A stretch of 20,892 bases of DNA, taken from assembly GCA_049965775.1 (NCBI GenBank), contig JBMFVX010000046.1, positions 1 to 20,892 of the forward strand, given 5' to 3'. The number at the start of each line of letters is the position of its first letter. Positions within the stretch are counted from its first letter, which is position 1. Of the stretch, positions 1-7,449 are shown piece by piece. The position numbers were made by a program, and so were the translations under genes. Source of the DNA: JABEVB01 sp049965775. GTDB lineage: Bacteria; Planctomycetota; Phycisphaerae; WQYP01. The notes beneath the pieces are model-generated. The model did no database searches. It was not told the DNA's origin and saw only the letters and a program-made list of their open reading frames with translations.

Positions 1-14
1 CAATGGCCGCTCGT

Positions 15-881
15 TTACACGGCGCAATCGGCTGCATCGCCGCCTCGCCCGCTTGCCGGCTCGCTTGCTTCAAAAGTGTTTTGGCGGGCTGGATTTATGG
101 AGTTAGCGGGTAGCAAACCCATGGCGTCGAGGCGTTTATGCACCTGCGGAAAGAGAATTTCGTCCTCCTCACGGAGGTGCTGCGTATGCTGGGCATCAAA
201 ACGGCGGAGCATCGCGCCCAGTTGGCGCACGCTATCGGGCGTACCCTGCGAAAATGTGTAATCGTTCGTCCACAACCTTATCTGCCCCAACAGATCATTG
301 AAGTGGGCATGCTGAGCCTGCAATTCGGTTATGGCAGAGGTTAAGTCGTGCGGCGGGCGGGAAGCCAAACGAACGCGATCCAGCTCGCGTATTTGCGGGA
401 ATAAGTCTTCCTCTTCGCGGCATACATGTGCGTTGGCGTCAATCTGCAGGTCAAAAAATTGCTCTGCCAGTATGTGCAGCCAGCCGAAGCGGTCGCCCCA
501 CTCGCGGCTGGTATGCTCCAGCATGAGCGACAGCCGCGGCAATTCGCGCTTGAGCCAGCTATGACGATGCAGTTCAATATGTTCAGTCAGTTGCGAAAAA
601 CTGGTAAAAACCACCGCTCCTTGTTGGGGACGGGTGGAATCGAGCGATTCCGAAAGCAGGTAAAGTGTATGTACCGGATCCGCCAGAGCTTTGCGGCATA
701 GCTCGTCGCCGGTGGTGCGGGGGCACTTTCGGCATTCAACGCCAAAATGACTGAGAATGCCGGCCTTGCCGGGATGAGTGCAGATCAGCTCTGGCGGATC
801 GCGCAGCGGCAGGGCCAAGCCGATAGTTGTCCGATCGCCTGCCTGCTTGTCACTCATTGCGAAGTGTTTTGTCTGCGGCAT
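15..881 (-). CDS. Iron-sulfur cluster repair di-iron protein (RIC/YtfE/ScdA-like)
   Basis: Predicted cytosolic hemerythrin-fold protein of 288 aa that would help repair iron-sulfur clusters damaged by nitrosative or oxidative stress. Residues 32-70 resemble the ScdA_N (DUF542) segment, with Cys50-x-x-Cys53 and Cys62 in place of the usual CC pair. The following helical domain carries the ligands expected for a di-iron site: His105, His152 with Glu156 (HVCREEE), His191 and His235 with Glu239 (HLREEDE). This order matches YtfE. A GTG four codons upstream (893) is open, but a GGAGG at 887-891 lies 5 nt before the ATG at 881, so the ATG was chosen. The last 30 residues are Ala/Gly-rich and look disordered. 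The gene stands alone; the next gene on this strand is 260 bp upstream. Fold and ligands are seen; the repair role is from the family. Confidence 0.85.
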   Translation of the reverse strand: MPQTKHFAMSDKQAGDRTTIGLALPLRDPPELICTHPGKAGILSHFGVECRKCPRTTGDELCRKALADPVHTLYLLSESLDSTRPQQGAVVFTSFSQLTEHIELHRHSWLKRELPRLSLMLEHTSREWGDRFGWLHILAEQFFDLQIDANAHVCREEEDLFPQIRELDRVRLASRPPHDLTSAITELQAQHAHFNDLLGQIRLWTNDYTFSQGTPDSVRQLGAMLRRFDAQHTQHLREEDEILFPQVHKRLDAMGLLPANSINPARQNTFEASEPASGRGGDAADCAV

Positions 882-917
882 GTACGCCTCCACGCAAAGA
901 ATACCTGACTAAGGCAC

Positions 918-927
918 ACAAATTTGT
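918..927. promoter_or_regulatory. ACAAATTTGT palindrome upstream of the di-iron protein gene
   Basis: A perfect 10-bp palindrome lies 37 bp upstream of the chosen ATG. On the minus strand a TATTCT (898-903) could be the -10, which puts the palindrome near the -35 region. An operator for a redox or NO-responsive regulator would fit this gene, but the match to any known box is not good enough to name one. Confidence 0.25.
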
Positions 928-1051
928 CCGATGCGGGTACAAAGGTTGGCCGATAAACCTCGCCAAGGTATACATCGGCTTTCAGACAAGCGAAAAATAA
1001 TTATAAAGACCCAAATAAGCGTTATCAGACATGCGAACAGGTTGGCTGTGT

Positions 1052-1075
1052 GGCCTGCGGTTGTCCGTGCAGGCC
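1052..1075. other. GC-rich hairpin downstream of the ABC exporter gene
   Basis: GGCCTGC at 1052-1058 pairs perfectly with GCAGGCC at 1069-1075 around a 10-nt loop, in the 247-bp gap between the ABC exporter stop and the di-iron protein. No T-tract follows on either strand, so an intrinsic terminator is not assured; it may be an RNA 3'-end stabiliser. The rest of the gap shows no convincing gene. Confidence 0.35.
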
Positions 1076-1140
1076 GTGCGGTTGCCAGAGGCGCGGTCCC
1101 CGCCTATCGCCGCAGGATTTGAAGGCTGGCAATAACACCC

Positions 1141-3306
1141 TTAAACCGTTGGGAGCGGTTCGTCGGCTGCGGCCGTGGCGGCGGCGGTCGGGGCATCGCC
1201 GTGTATAAGCTGCGTTTCGCAAAGTCTTTGGTATGGCTCGCAGGTTTTAAGCAAGTCGTCGTGCCGGCCCATGCCGGCGACCACGCCCTGATCGAGGCAT
1301 ACGATCAAATCTGCCGACACCACTGTGCTGAACCGGTGCGCGATGACAAACGTCGTGCGGTCGCGACGAAACTCTTCGAGGGCTTGAGATATTTTGGCTT
1401 CGCTTTCGGCATCTACCTGGCTTAGCGCCTCATCAAGAATAAGGATGGCCGGGTCGCGCAATATGGCGCGTGCAATGGCGATGCGTTGCCGCTGGCCGCC
1501 CGAAAGCCGCGCTCCGCCTTGACCTATCGGCGTATCGTACCCTTGCGGCATGGCGCGGATAAACTCATCGGCAAAACTCCGCTGGGCGGCCTCCAACACA
1601 CGCTGGCGCGACGCATGCCGCGCTCCATAGGCAATGTTGTTGTAGGCGGTGTCCGCGAAGAGAGCGGTCTCCTGCGTTACCAGTCCAATTTGCTTGCGCA
1701 GCGAAGCCAGCGACACCCCGGCGGTATCTATGCCGTCTACAAGCACGCGCCCTGTGGTTGGTGGATACAGGCGAGGCAGCAGCGACAGCAGCGTTGTTTT
1801 TCCCGACCCGTTCGTGCCCACAACGGCAACCATCTGGCCGTGTTGAACCGTAAAGTCAACATCACGCAGCACCATTTCATCGTGGCCGGGGTATTTGAAG
1901 CTTACATGCTCAAAAACAATGCTTGCACTATGCCGCGGCAGGCGGGGAAGCGTGTGCGAAAGATTTTCTTCTGGTGGAAGATCTATGATGGCAAAGCAGC
2001 GATTGGCGGCCGCTTTGGCCATTTGAATTTTGTTGTTTACATCGTTGAGTTTGCGCATCGGCTCAAAAATGGCCAGCAGACACGCGAGCATCAAAAAGAA
2101 AGAGTCTTTATCTATCGAGCCGTCAAGCACCAGATGGGCGGCAAAGATGAGCGGAATGCTCACAAGCATGATGGTCATGGTTTCAAAGGCGGGTCGCGAA
2201 ACGGCCAGATAATGCAGCACCCTTCGCACTGACTTAAACAGTGTGCGGTTGGCCCGGGCAAACCGCCGGCGCTCATAGCCCGCCGACGAATATGCCTTAA
2301 CCACGCGAATGTTGGTCAATGCCTCGTTGCTGATGGCCACCATTTCCGACCAGCCTCTTAGCCCCCGGTCCATTGCTTTGTTGATGCGTTTGCCCAGCTT
2401 GCGAATAACAATGCCGACCGCCGGCAGCAAAATCAGCGTGCCCACAAACAGCCGCCAGTCCACCAGCAAAGCAACAATCGCCACCCCGATGGACTTGGTA
2501 GGCTCTAAAATAGCGCGGCCCAGCAGCATCGAAACGCCATCGTACAAACTTGCGGTATCCACTGTGATGCGGCTGATTAAATCGTGCGTGCCATTGCGCA
2601 CCGTGTACGAAATGGGCAAATCTAAAATGCGGTCAAACAGGCGCCGGCGAATGGCAATAACCACCTGCAGCGTCACTTCGCTGCTAATAAACGTCTGGTA
2701 ATAGCGAAAAATGCTGCCCACAATGCACAGGCCTATAAACATCACCACAATCCACATCAGGCTTTGAAACCGTCCGCGCGGCAGCCAGTGGGCGCTGGTA
2801 AATATGGCGTAAGCCTTCCAGTGCAGCGGTGTTAATACAACGGAGATATCGCGCGCAGCGCCGCCATGGTTGGCCGCGATGGCCAGCGTCGCCTTTGACC
2901 CGGCCGGCGCTTCGGCCAATTGCGCCATCATCTTGAGCCAGGAATGGTGCACGGCGGGCGCACCGGCCGGCGTTGGTATGCTGACCTGGGTTATTTGATC
3001 TCCGGGCAACAGGCCTTTGAGGGCCGGCTGCACCTGCTTGGCAGGTTTGAGCACAACAATAGAAAGGCTGCCGCGCTGCACGGAGCGGTCCAGCGGCATG
3101 AGGTCGAGTCCAAGGCGGTCTTGCGCGGCCTGCAGGTTGGCCCAGCCATGAACCCCCTCGGAACTCAAAAATATTTTCATCACCGGGTACAGGGTGGCCA
3201 CGCCCGACGCATAAGAAAAGCTCACGCCAATGGCGCAAATAAAGGATAGCAGCACCTTAAACCGATACGGCCATATTGCCTTGATGACCCGCCAAAATGC
3301 CTGCAT
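1141..3306 (-). CDS. MsbA-like ABC exporter with a PDZ-like insert between TM1 and TM2
   Basis: Inner-membrane ABC transporter half-molecule of 721 aa with fused permease and ATPase, expected to act as a dimer exporting a lipid, glycolipid or peptide; the substrate is unknown. TM1 is about 15-43 and TM2 about 183-204; further TM segments lie near 270-300 and 375-415. The ATPase has an A-loop Tyr472, Walker A GTNGSGKT (497-504), Q-loop Gln545, signature LSGGQ (601-605), Walker B ILILDE (621-626) and H-loop His657, so it looks active. The D-loop reads SQVD rather than the common SALD. Residues 45-165 are an insert not normal for MsbA, which has a short external loop here. It contains a PDZ-like core (GLLPGDQITQV at 98-108, closing strand near 153-160) and should face the periplasm. 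The C-terminal 20 residues are Ala-rich. An AGGAAG lies 11 nt before the ATG. No clear operon partner. Confidence 0.9.
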   Translation of the reverse strand: MQAFWRVIKAIWPYRFKVLLSFICAIGVSFSYASGVATLYPVMKIFLSSEGVHGWANLQAAQDRLGLDLMPLDRSVQRGSLSIVVLKPAKQVQPALKGLLPGDQITQVSIPTPAGAPAVHHSWLKMMAQLAEAPAGSKATLAIAANHGGAARDISVVLTPLHWKAYAIFTSAHWLPRGRFQSLMWIVVMFIGLCIVGSIFRYYQTFISSEVTLQVVIAIRRRLFDRILDLPISYTVRNGTHDLISRITVDTASLYDGVSMLLGRAILEPTKSIGVAIVALLVDWRLFVGTLILLPAVGIVIRKLGKRINKAMDRGLRGWSEMVAISNEALTNIRVVKAYSSAGYERRRFARANRTLFKSVRRVLHYLAVSRPAFETMTIMLVSIPLIFAAHLVLDGSIDKDSFFLMLACLLAIFEPMRKLNDVNNKIQMAKAAANRCFAIIDLPPEENLSHTLPRLPRHSASIVFEHVSFKYPGHDEMVLRDVDFTVQHGQMVAVVGTNGSGKTTLLSLLPRLYPPTTGRVLVDGIDTAGVSLASLRKQIGLVTQETALFADTAYNNIAYGARHASRQRVLEAAQRSFADEFIRAMPQGYDTPIGQGGARLSGGQRQRIAIARAILRDPAILILDEALSQVDAESEAKISQALEEFRRDRTTFVIAHRFSTVVSADLIVCLDQGVVAGMGRHDDLLKTCEPYQRLCETQLIHGDAPTAAATAAADEPLPTV

Positions 3307-3462
3307 GCTTTAGCCCGCTTCCTGAACACCCAAACCCGTCATTATACGCGGGCGGGCCAACATTGAAACAAAGGATTATGCCCGCGACGCGCGACGCCTC
3401 ACTGCAGCAATCGCAACGACCTCCGGGTTGCATGGTCGCTAAGCGGTTATCGCAGCAAGCCG

Positions 3463-3480
3463 CGCAGGCCGGTGCCTGCG
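3463..3480. other. Hairpin in the divergent gap between ABC exporter and DUF2752 gene
   Basis: CGCAGGC (3463-3469), loop CGGT, GCCTGCG (3474-3480): a perfect 7-bp stem with a tetraloop. It sits in the 256-bp divergent region that must hold promoters for both neighbours. No T-tract follows. An 89-codon open frame covers this gap but has no ribosome site or recognisable product, so I treat the gap as regulatory. Confidence 0.3.
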
Positions 3481-3545
3481 ATATGCGTCAGGGCGAGCCG
3501 TGGCGCCGCAACTTACCGTTAATCGCGTGCCTCGCCGTGGCAACC

Positions 3546-3554
3546 TGCTATAAT
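3546..3554 (+). promoter_or_regulatory. Extended -10 promoter (TGCTATAAT) next to the DUF2752 start codon
   Basis: A consensus extended -10 element, TG-C-TATAAT, ends 8 nt before the ATG at 3563. Transcription would begin around 3561, at or within 2 nt of the start codon, so the mRNA would be leaderless or nearly so. No good -35 box is seen at the usual distance, which is normal for extended -10 promoters. No Shine-Dalgarno precedes the ATG, in agreement. Confidence 0.55.
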
Positions 3555-3562
3555 CGTGCACC

Positions 3563-4063
3563 ATGAGCAGCGTAGCGTCCAACCAGAATATGCCCCACAA
3601 GTTCAGCCGCTCTACGGAAGTTGATCGCACCCTTGCAGTGCGGTTATGGGGTTTGTTTTTTCTGGTATTTTTTGGCTGCATTCTCGGTTTGGGGCTGTAC
3701 CTGCACCCCAGCCACAAGGGCTTTGCCCAACACGAACTGGGCCTGCCGCCCTGCGGCTTTCTGCTGGCTACCGGCTATCCGTGCCCTACCTGCGGGTACA
3801 CAACAGCGGTATCTTACGTAAGCCACGGCCAATGGCTTATGGCATTGGCCGCGCAACCCGCAGGGGCGGCCTTTGGCTTTTTAGCCTTGGCGCTTTTTGT
3901 GCTGGGCACGTTGTCGGTGGTTAAGGGGCGCTGGTATGGCCCATCCCCTTTTTGGTTGGGGTGGCATTGGCAGCGTATCTGCTGGGTTTCGCTGCTGATT
4001 GTGCTTTTGGGTTGGGGCTATAAAGTGCTGGTCGTACGCGGCTTTTTCGGGCATCATGGCTGA
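3563..4063 (+). CDS. DUF2752 family membrane protein
   Basis: Small integral membrane protein of 166 aa. It has the DUF2752 hallmark: a Pro-Pro-Cys-Gly (62-65) followed by CPTCG (74-78) and a Thr-Thr-Ala, lying between TM segments. Predicted TM spans are about 28-48, 96-118 and 138-157. The function of DUF2752 is not established; the paired cysteines suggest a redox or metal site, which is inference. It is the first gene of an operon with two lipoproteins: the next gene starts 32 nt after its stop. Start ATG at 3563 has no ribosome site but lies right after an extended -10, so a leaderless transcript is likely; ATG 3590 is an alternative, also without a ribosome site. Confidence 0.85.
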   Translation: MSSVASNQNMPHKFSRSTEVDRTLAVRLWGLFFLVFFGCILGLGLYLHPSHKGFAQHELGLPPCGFLLATGYPCPTCGYTTAVSYVSHGQWLMALAAQPAGAAFGFLALALFVLGTLSVVKGRWYGPSPFWLGWHWQRICWVSLLIVLLGWGYKVLVVRGFFGHHG

Positions 4064-4094
4064 ACGACCTGATGCCGCGTTTGAGGAACATCGA

Positions 4095-4757
4095 ATGATT
4101 CAAATGACATCGCACCGACTCCTGTATCGCATGCTGGCTTTGACAGCTCTTTTGCTGGCGGGCACATGCCTGGGTGGCTGCGGCTTTTTTGCCGCTGCCG
4201 CACAGCGCTCGGTAGGCACAAAGGTTTCTGCGCCCTACCACGGTTTGGCCAACCACAGTGTAGCCGTGGTGGTTTATGAAGATTCATCCACGGCGTTTAT
4301 GTATCCGCAGGCGCGGCGGGAAGTGGCATCATTTGTTTCGCGTGAAATTCAGGACAAGATACCTACTGCCAAAGTACTTGATTACAACCTTGTGCTGCAA
4401 TATCAGGATCAAACCCCTTCATGGGATGCCCTGCCGATCAAAACCATCGGCAAGCATTTTGGCGTAGATCGTGTGTTGTATTTGGAACTGACCGACTATA
4501 GCACCCACGCCGCCGGGGCCGAGCACCTGCTCCAGGGCCATATCGCGGCCAATGTTATGGTATACGACACCACCATGCCGGGTGATGCGCGGGTATTTTC
4601 ACAAACCATTACCGCATCTTGGCCGCGCGGCGGCCCGGAACCCGTGCTTGATAACGACGATAATCTGGTGCGTATGCGCACACTGGAGGCCTTTTCTGGC
4701 AAACTTATCAAACTCTTTGTAGATTGGCGCGACTATGGGATGGGCAACAATGAATAA
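4095..4757 (+). CDS. Putative outer-membrane lipoprotein, unknown function
   Basis: A 220-aa lipoprotein. The signal peptide (1-28) ends in the lipobox LGGC (26-29), with Cys29 as the lipidated residue. The mature part has an alternating alpha/beta pattern: a strand of the type SVAVVVYED after residue 50, a helix with the region PQARREVASFVSREI, then VDRVLYLELTDY. This recalls the small periplasmic fold of LpoB/CsgG/TolB-N-like lipoproteins, but that is inference and I cannot name a family. The open frame extends further upstream to 3999, but GAGGAA at 4083-4088 sits 6 nt before ATG 4095, and this start gives a proper signal peptide. The next gene starts inside its last codons. Confidence 0.8.
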   Translation: MIQMTSHRLLYRMLALTALLLAGTCLGGCGFFAAAAQRSVGTKVSAPYHGLANHSVAVVVYEDSSTAFMYPQARREVASFVSREIQDKIPTAKVLDYNLVLQYQDQTPSWDALPIKTIGKHFGVDRVLYLELTDYSTHAAGAEHLLQGHIAANVMVYDTTMPGDARVFSQTITASWPRGGPEPVLDNDDNLVRMRTLEAFSGKLIKLFVDWRDYGMGNNE

Positions 4758-5397
4758 TCGCCGCAGGCTTTTGCTCGCAGCTCTCGTGCTGCCCACGCTG
4801 CTGACTCTGGCCGGCTGCGAGGTGGGGTATTTTATATTCGGCCAGGGCGACCAACCAGCGCTATTTAAGATTCCTAAACAATCGCGCGTGCTGGTGCTGG
4901 TGGACAAGGCGGCCAACAGCCCCATGACCGTTTCAGACTTGCAATCGCTGATTAACACCATGAACCTGCTGCTTTATCAGAATAAAGTGGCCACTCAGTT
5001 TGTGCCGGCGTTTCGCCTTACCAACCTGCAGCGCAACACCGAGTTGTATCAGTCCATGGGCATCGCCGACATTGCCGCCGCCGTGCGGGCCGATATTGTC
5101 GTATACATATACATGCGAAAGTTTTCCGCCAAGCTCATCAGCGACAAACAGATTTCCGAGGGCTACGCCTCGGCAATCGTAAAAGTGGTGAATAAAAACG
5201 GCACGCGGCTGTGGCCCAAGGATGCCACCGATGGCTACCCTATTACAGTAAAAATTCCGCAGGCGCTGGCCTCGTCGCAATCGTCTGCGGCGGTGCACAA
5301 TGCCCTGATTCAGGCCGTGGCGCAAAAAGTCGCATTGCTCTTCTACAGCCACCCGCAAAGCAGCGCGGCCAATGCCGAAAGTTCGGCCAATCAGTAA
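4750..5397 (+). CDS. Second putative lipoprotein, overlapping the first by 8 nt
   Basis: A 215-aa lipoprotein with signal peptide MNNRRRLLLAALVLP and lipobox LAGC (20-23), Cys23 lipidated. The mature region has strands such as SRVLVLVDK and ADIVVYIYMRKF separated by helices, similar in layout to the preceding lipoprotein, and ends in a Ser/Ala/Asn-rich tail. It may be a distant relative of its neighbour; a profile comparison would settle this. ATG 4750 overlaps the upstream stop (ATGAATAA), implying translational coupling; an in-frame ATG at 4735 is possible but would put five residues before the basic n-region. Last gene of the DUF2752-lipoprotein operon; it converges on deoC with 53 bp between the stops. 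Function unknown. Confidence 0.8.
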   Translation: MNNRRRLLLAALVLPTLLTLAGCEVGYFIFGQGDQPALFKIPKQSRVLVLVDKAANSPMTVSDLQSLINTMNLLLYQNKVATQFVPAFRLTNLQRNTELYQSMGIADIAAAVRADIVVYIYMRKFSAKLISDKQISEGYASAIVKVVNKNGTRLWPKDATDGYPITVKIPQALASSQSSAAVHNALIQAVAQKVALLFYSHPQSSAANAESSANQ

Positions 5398-5398
5398 C

Positions 5399-5421
5399 GC
5401 CGCGCAATGCCCGGGCGCGGC
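5399..5421. terminator. GC hairpin between convergent lipoprotein gene and deoC
   Basis: GCCGCG (5399-5404) pairs with CGCGGC (5416-5421) around an 11-nt loop, 2 bp after the lipoprotein stop. There is no T-tract, so a role in termination is only suggested by position between convergent genes. Confidence 0.35.
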
Positions 5422-5450
5422 CCATGCGCCTGCGGCCCGCAATGCCCGTT

Positions 5451-6182
5451 TTACAATGCCAGTGCGGCGGCTTCCCGCATAATCGCGACGCCGGCCGAGC
5501 AACCAAGCCGATCAGCCCCGGCCGCCAACATGGCCTGCGCCGTCGCGAGGTCTCGTATACCGCCGGCGGCTTTTACCCTCAAGCCATGGCTGTGCTTTTT
5601 CAACAGAGCCACGTCGGCCAGCGTGGCCCCGCCCGCCGGGTGAAAACCCGTGCTGGTTTTTACGTAGTGGGCCTGGGCCTGCCAGGCCGCTCGGCACCCA
5701 AGGGCGATTTGCCGCGGATTCAAAACCGCCGTTTCAAGAATCACCTTGATTTTAGCGCCCGGATTTTCGCGCTGGGCGGCCCGCACAACAGCTCGAATGT
5801 CGCGCTGTACCTGGGCCTCATCGCCCATTAATAGCGGCCCAAGAGCGGCCACCATGTCAATTTCCATTGCGCCGTCGGCAACACATTGCGCTGCCTCGGC
5901 AGCTTTTATGGCGATTGTTGATGCCCCCAACGGAAAGCCGACGCACGCACACACAACCACCGCACGGCGATTGTGAACAGCGCCGTGCGCCGGGCTGATA
6001 ATGTCCCGCTGCCGCTTTGCCAGTTCCCGAGATGCCAGCTTGACCCATCGCGGGTTGATACACACGGCGGCAAAGCGCCAGCGAACCGCCTCGGCCACCA
6101 GACGAAGAATTTGCTTTTCGGTTGCTTCGGCCTTGAGCAAGGTGTGATCAATAGCCGCGGCAATAAACTCGGCATTGTGCAT
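5451..6182 (-). CDS. deoC: Deoxyribose-phosphate aldolase
   Basis: Class I aldolase (DERA, 243 aa, a TIM barrel) that reversibly splits 2-deoxyribose 5-phosphate into glyceraldehyde 3-phosphate and acetaldehyde in deoxynucleoside breakdown; cytosolic. Family motifs in order: IDHTLL (11-16), VCINP (40-44), VGFPLG (81-86), EIDMV (107-111) with Asp109, VILETA (147-152), VKTSTGF (174-180) with the Schiff-base Lys175, and VKAAGGIR (203-210) with the second Lys204. Length is normal; a stretch around 60-73 before the VGFPLG strand is slightly longer than usual. AAAGGAG lies 5 nt before the ATG. No other deo genes are nearby. Confidence 0.95.
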   Translation of the reverse strand: MHNAEFIAAAIDHTLLKAEATEKQILRLVAEAVRWRFAAVCINPRWVKLASRELAKRQRDIISPAHGAVHNRRAVVVCACVGFPLGASTIAIKAAEAAQCVADGAMEIDMVAALGPLLMGDEAQVQRDIRAVVRAAQRENPGAKIKVILETAVLNPRQIALGCRAAWQAQAHYVKTSTGFHPAGGATLADVALLKKHSHGLRVKAAGGIRDLATAQAMLAAGADRLGCSAGVAIMREAAALAL

Positions 6183-6259
6183 GGATGCTCCTTTTTCAGC
6201 CAGTGTTCTGTTGCGCCTGCAAAACCAGTCGGTTGCAGAGCGACGACGAACCGCGGCCC

Positions 6260-6292
6260 GCCGCAGGATACAAGCCGACAGGCTTGCGCGGC
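6260..6292. other. Two-level hairpin in the deoC leader region
   Basis: CAAGCC (6271-6276) pairs with GGCTTG (6281-6286) around GACA, enclosed by GCCGC (6260-6264) with GCGGC (6288-6292). It lies about 80 bp upstream of deoC, downstream of a minus-strand TATAAT (6313-6318), so it could be in the deoC 5' UTR. No known riboswitch is recognised. Confidence 0.35.
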
Positions 6293-6388
6293 AAATGATT
6301 GCCGCAGCGGATATTATAAAATGCGGGGCGGGTTTTTAGGACGCCCGCCAATCTGCCGGAAATTTTTAAAGTTTTTTCTCCTTAGCGC

Positions 6389-6416
6389 TTGGCGAACTCG
6401 CGGGGAAGGCTATAAT
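6389..6416 (+). promoter_or_regulatory. Sigma70-type promoter for the UVR-motif protein
   Basis: TTGGCG at 6389-6394, a 16-bp spacer and a perfect TATAAT at 6411-6416. Transcription would start near 6423, about 34 nt before the ATG at 6457, with the GGAGG at 6442-6446 in the leader. No other gene lies between. Confidence 0.65.
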
Positions 6417-6456
6417 CGGATGTAAGGTTAAGTTGACTTCCGGAGGAACCCGCAAC

Positions 6457-7380
6457 ATGGCTCGACCCGCCAAAAATTCCGGCAGTGATGATAACTTGGG
6501 CAACATGGATATTTCGCCGGCGCTGCAGGGCTGGCAATACCGCCCTGATCGTCACAATGTAAGGCTCATTAGAGGTCGCGACGGCAAGCCTAAAATTCAG
6601 GTTCGATTGGACCTCGGCCTGCTTCAGATGGAAGTGAATGGACGCCCCGACGGCAAGCGTCCGCATAAAAGCCCCACAGAACTTCACTATCATCTCCAGC
6701 GGCTGGCGGAATACCGCAAAGCCCATCGCTCGGACAGCGGCTTCATGCTGACCTCGGCCGAGTGCGAGGCTCTGCGCGAAGAATCTTCGATGTTTTATCA
6801 TCGCTACCTTAGCTTCTTTGTGATGGAAGAATACAGCGGTGTGGTTCGTGATACGCAGCACAATCTTAGCGTTCTCGATTTGTGCCGCGCTCACGGCGAA
6901 ACGCCCCGTGATCGCTCCATGCTCGAGGAGTTTCGGCCCTACATCATCATGATGCAGGGCCGGGCGCTGGCATGCGACGCCATTGCCAAGGGCTTCGCCC
7001 GCACGGCCATGGCCTATTTGCGCGGGGCATTGCGGCGGATATTCAAGGCCTACGCGCTTCGCGGCGAAGAAGTGCGCCGCCACGCCCGTCACTCCAAGGA
7101 AGCCCTGGTTCTGCTCGATATGCTGCGGCAGTTGCGCCGGCAGCTTCCACCGGACCCGCGGATCAAAATCCGTCGGCAGATTAAATATGCCGTCGCCCAC
7201 GAAAAATATGAGCAGGCCGCCGTTCTGCGCGACCAGCTTATGGCGCTCGATACCGCCTCAGCCGGCAAGCCTATGGTCCGGCCGGCGAGAAAAAAGGCTC
7301 GGGCGTCTGCACCGGTGGCGGTGCGGCGCAGAGGCTCCAAGCCGACGGGTCCGAGCAATGACGGCTCGGCTGCGGGCTGA
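6457..7380 (+). CDS. UvrB/UvrC-motif (UVR domain) protein
   Basis: A 307-aa soluble protein. Residues 237-263 form a UVR motif (helical pair with the pattern A..HEKYEQAAVLRDQL), the segment by which UvrB and UvrC contact each other and which also occurs in McsA/ClpC-type proteins. The N-terminal 18-70 (ISPALQGWQYRPDRHNVRLI onward) is beta-rich and looks like a domain of its own; 80-215 is mostly helical. The C-terminal 40 residues are basic and Ala/Pro-rich, consistent with nucleic-acid contact. It is neither UvrB nor UvrC: no helicase or nuclease motifs. A TTG at 6433 is open, but GGAGG lies 10 nt before ATG 6457, so that start was chosen. Its role is unknown; protein or DNA binding in stress response is inference. 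Confidence 0.8.
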   Translation: MARPAKNSGSDDNLGNMDISPALQGWQYRPDRHNVRLIRGRDGKPKIQVRLDLGLLQMEVNGRPDGKRPHKSPTELHYHLQRLAEYRKAHRSDSGFMLTSAECEALREESSMFYHRYLSFFVMEEYSGVVRDTQHNLSVLDLCRAHGETPRDRSMLEEFRPYIIMMQGRALACDAIAKGFARTAMAYLRGALRRIFKAYALRGEEVRRHARHSKEALVLLDMLRQLRRQLPPDPRIKIRRQIKYAVAHEKYEQAAVLRDQLMALDTASAGKPMVRPARKKARASAPVAVRRRGSKPTGPSNDGSAAG

Positions 7381-7449
7381 TTCTCTTGTGTCAAACGGGG
7401 CTCAAACGCCCGCCAAAAGGAATAACCCGCCAAGCTCACAGGATCATGC

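Noticed and set aside
1486..2232. 248-codon open frame on the plus strand
   Set aside because: It lies wholly antisense to the ABC exporter, whose motifs are intact; the product is basic and low in family features.
3297..3566. 89-codon open frame in the gap before the DUF2752 gene
   Set aside because: No ribosome site, no recognisable product, and it overlaps the promoter and hairpin of that gap.
6382..7200. 272-codon open frame on the minus strand
   Set aside because: Antisense to the UVR-motif protein, which has a promoter, ribosome site and a recognised domain.
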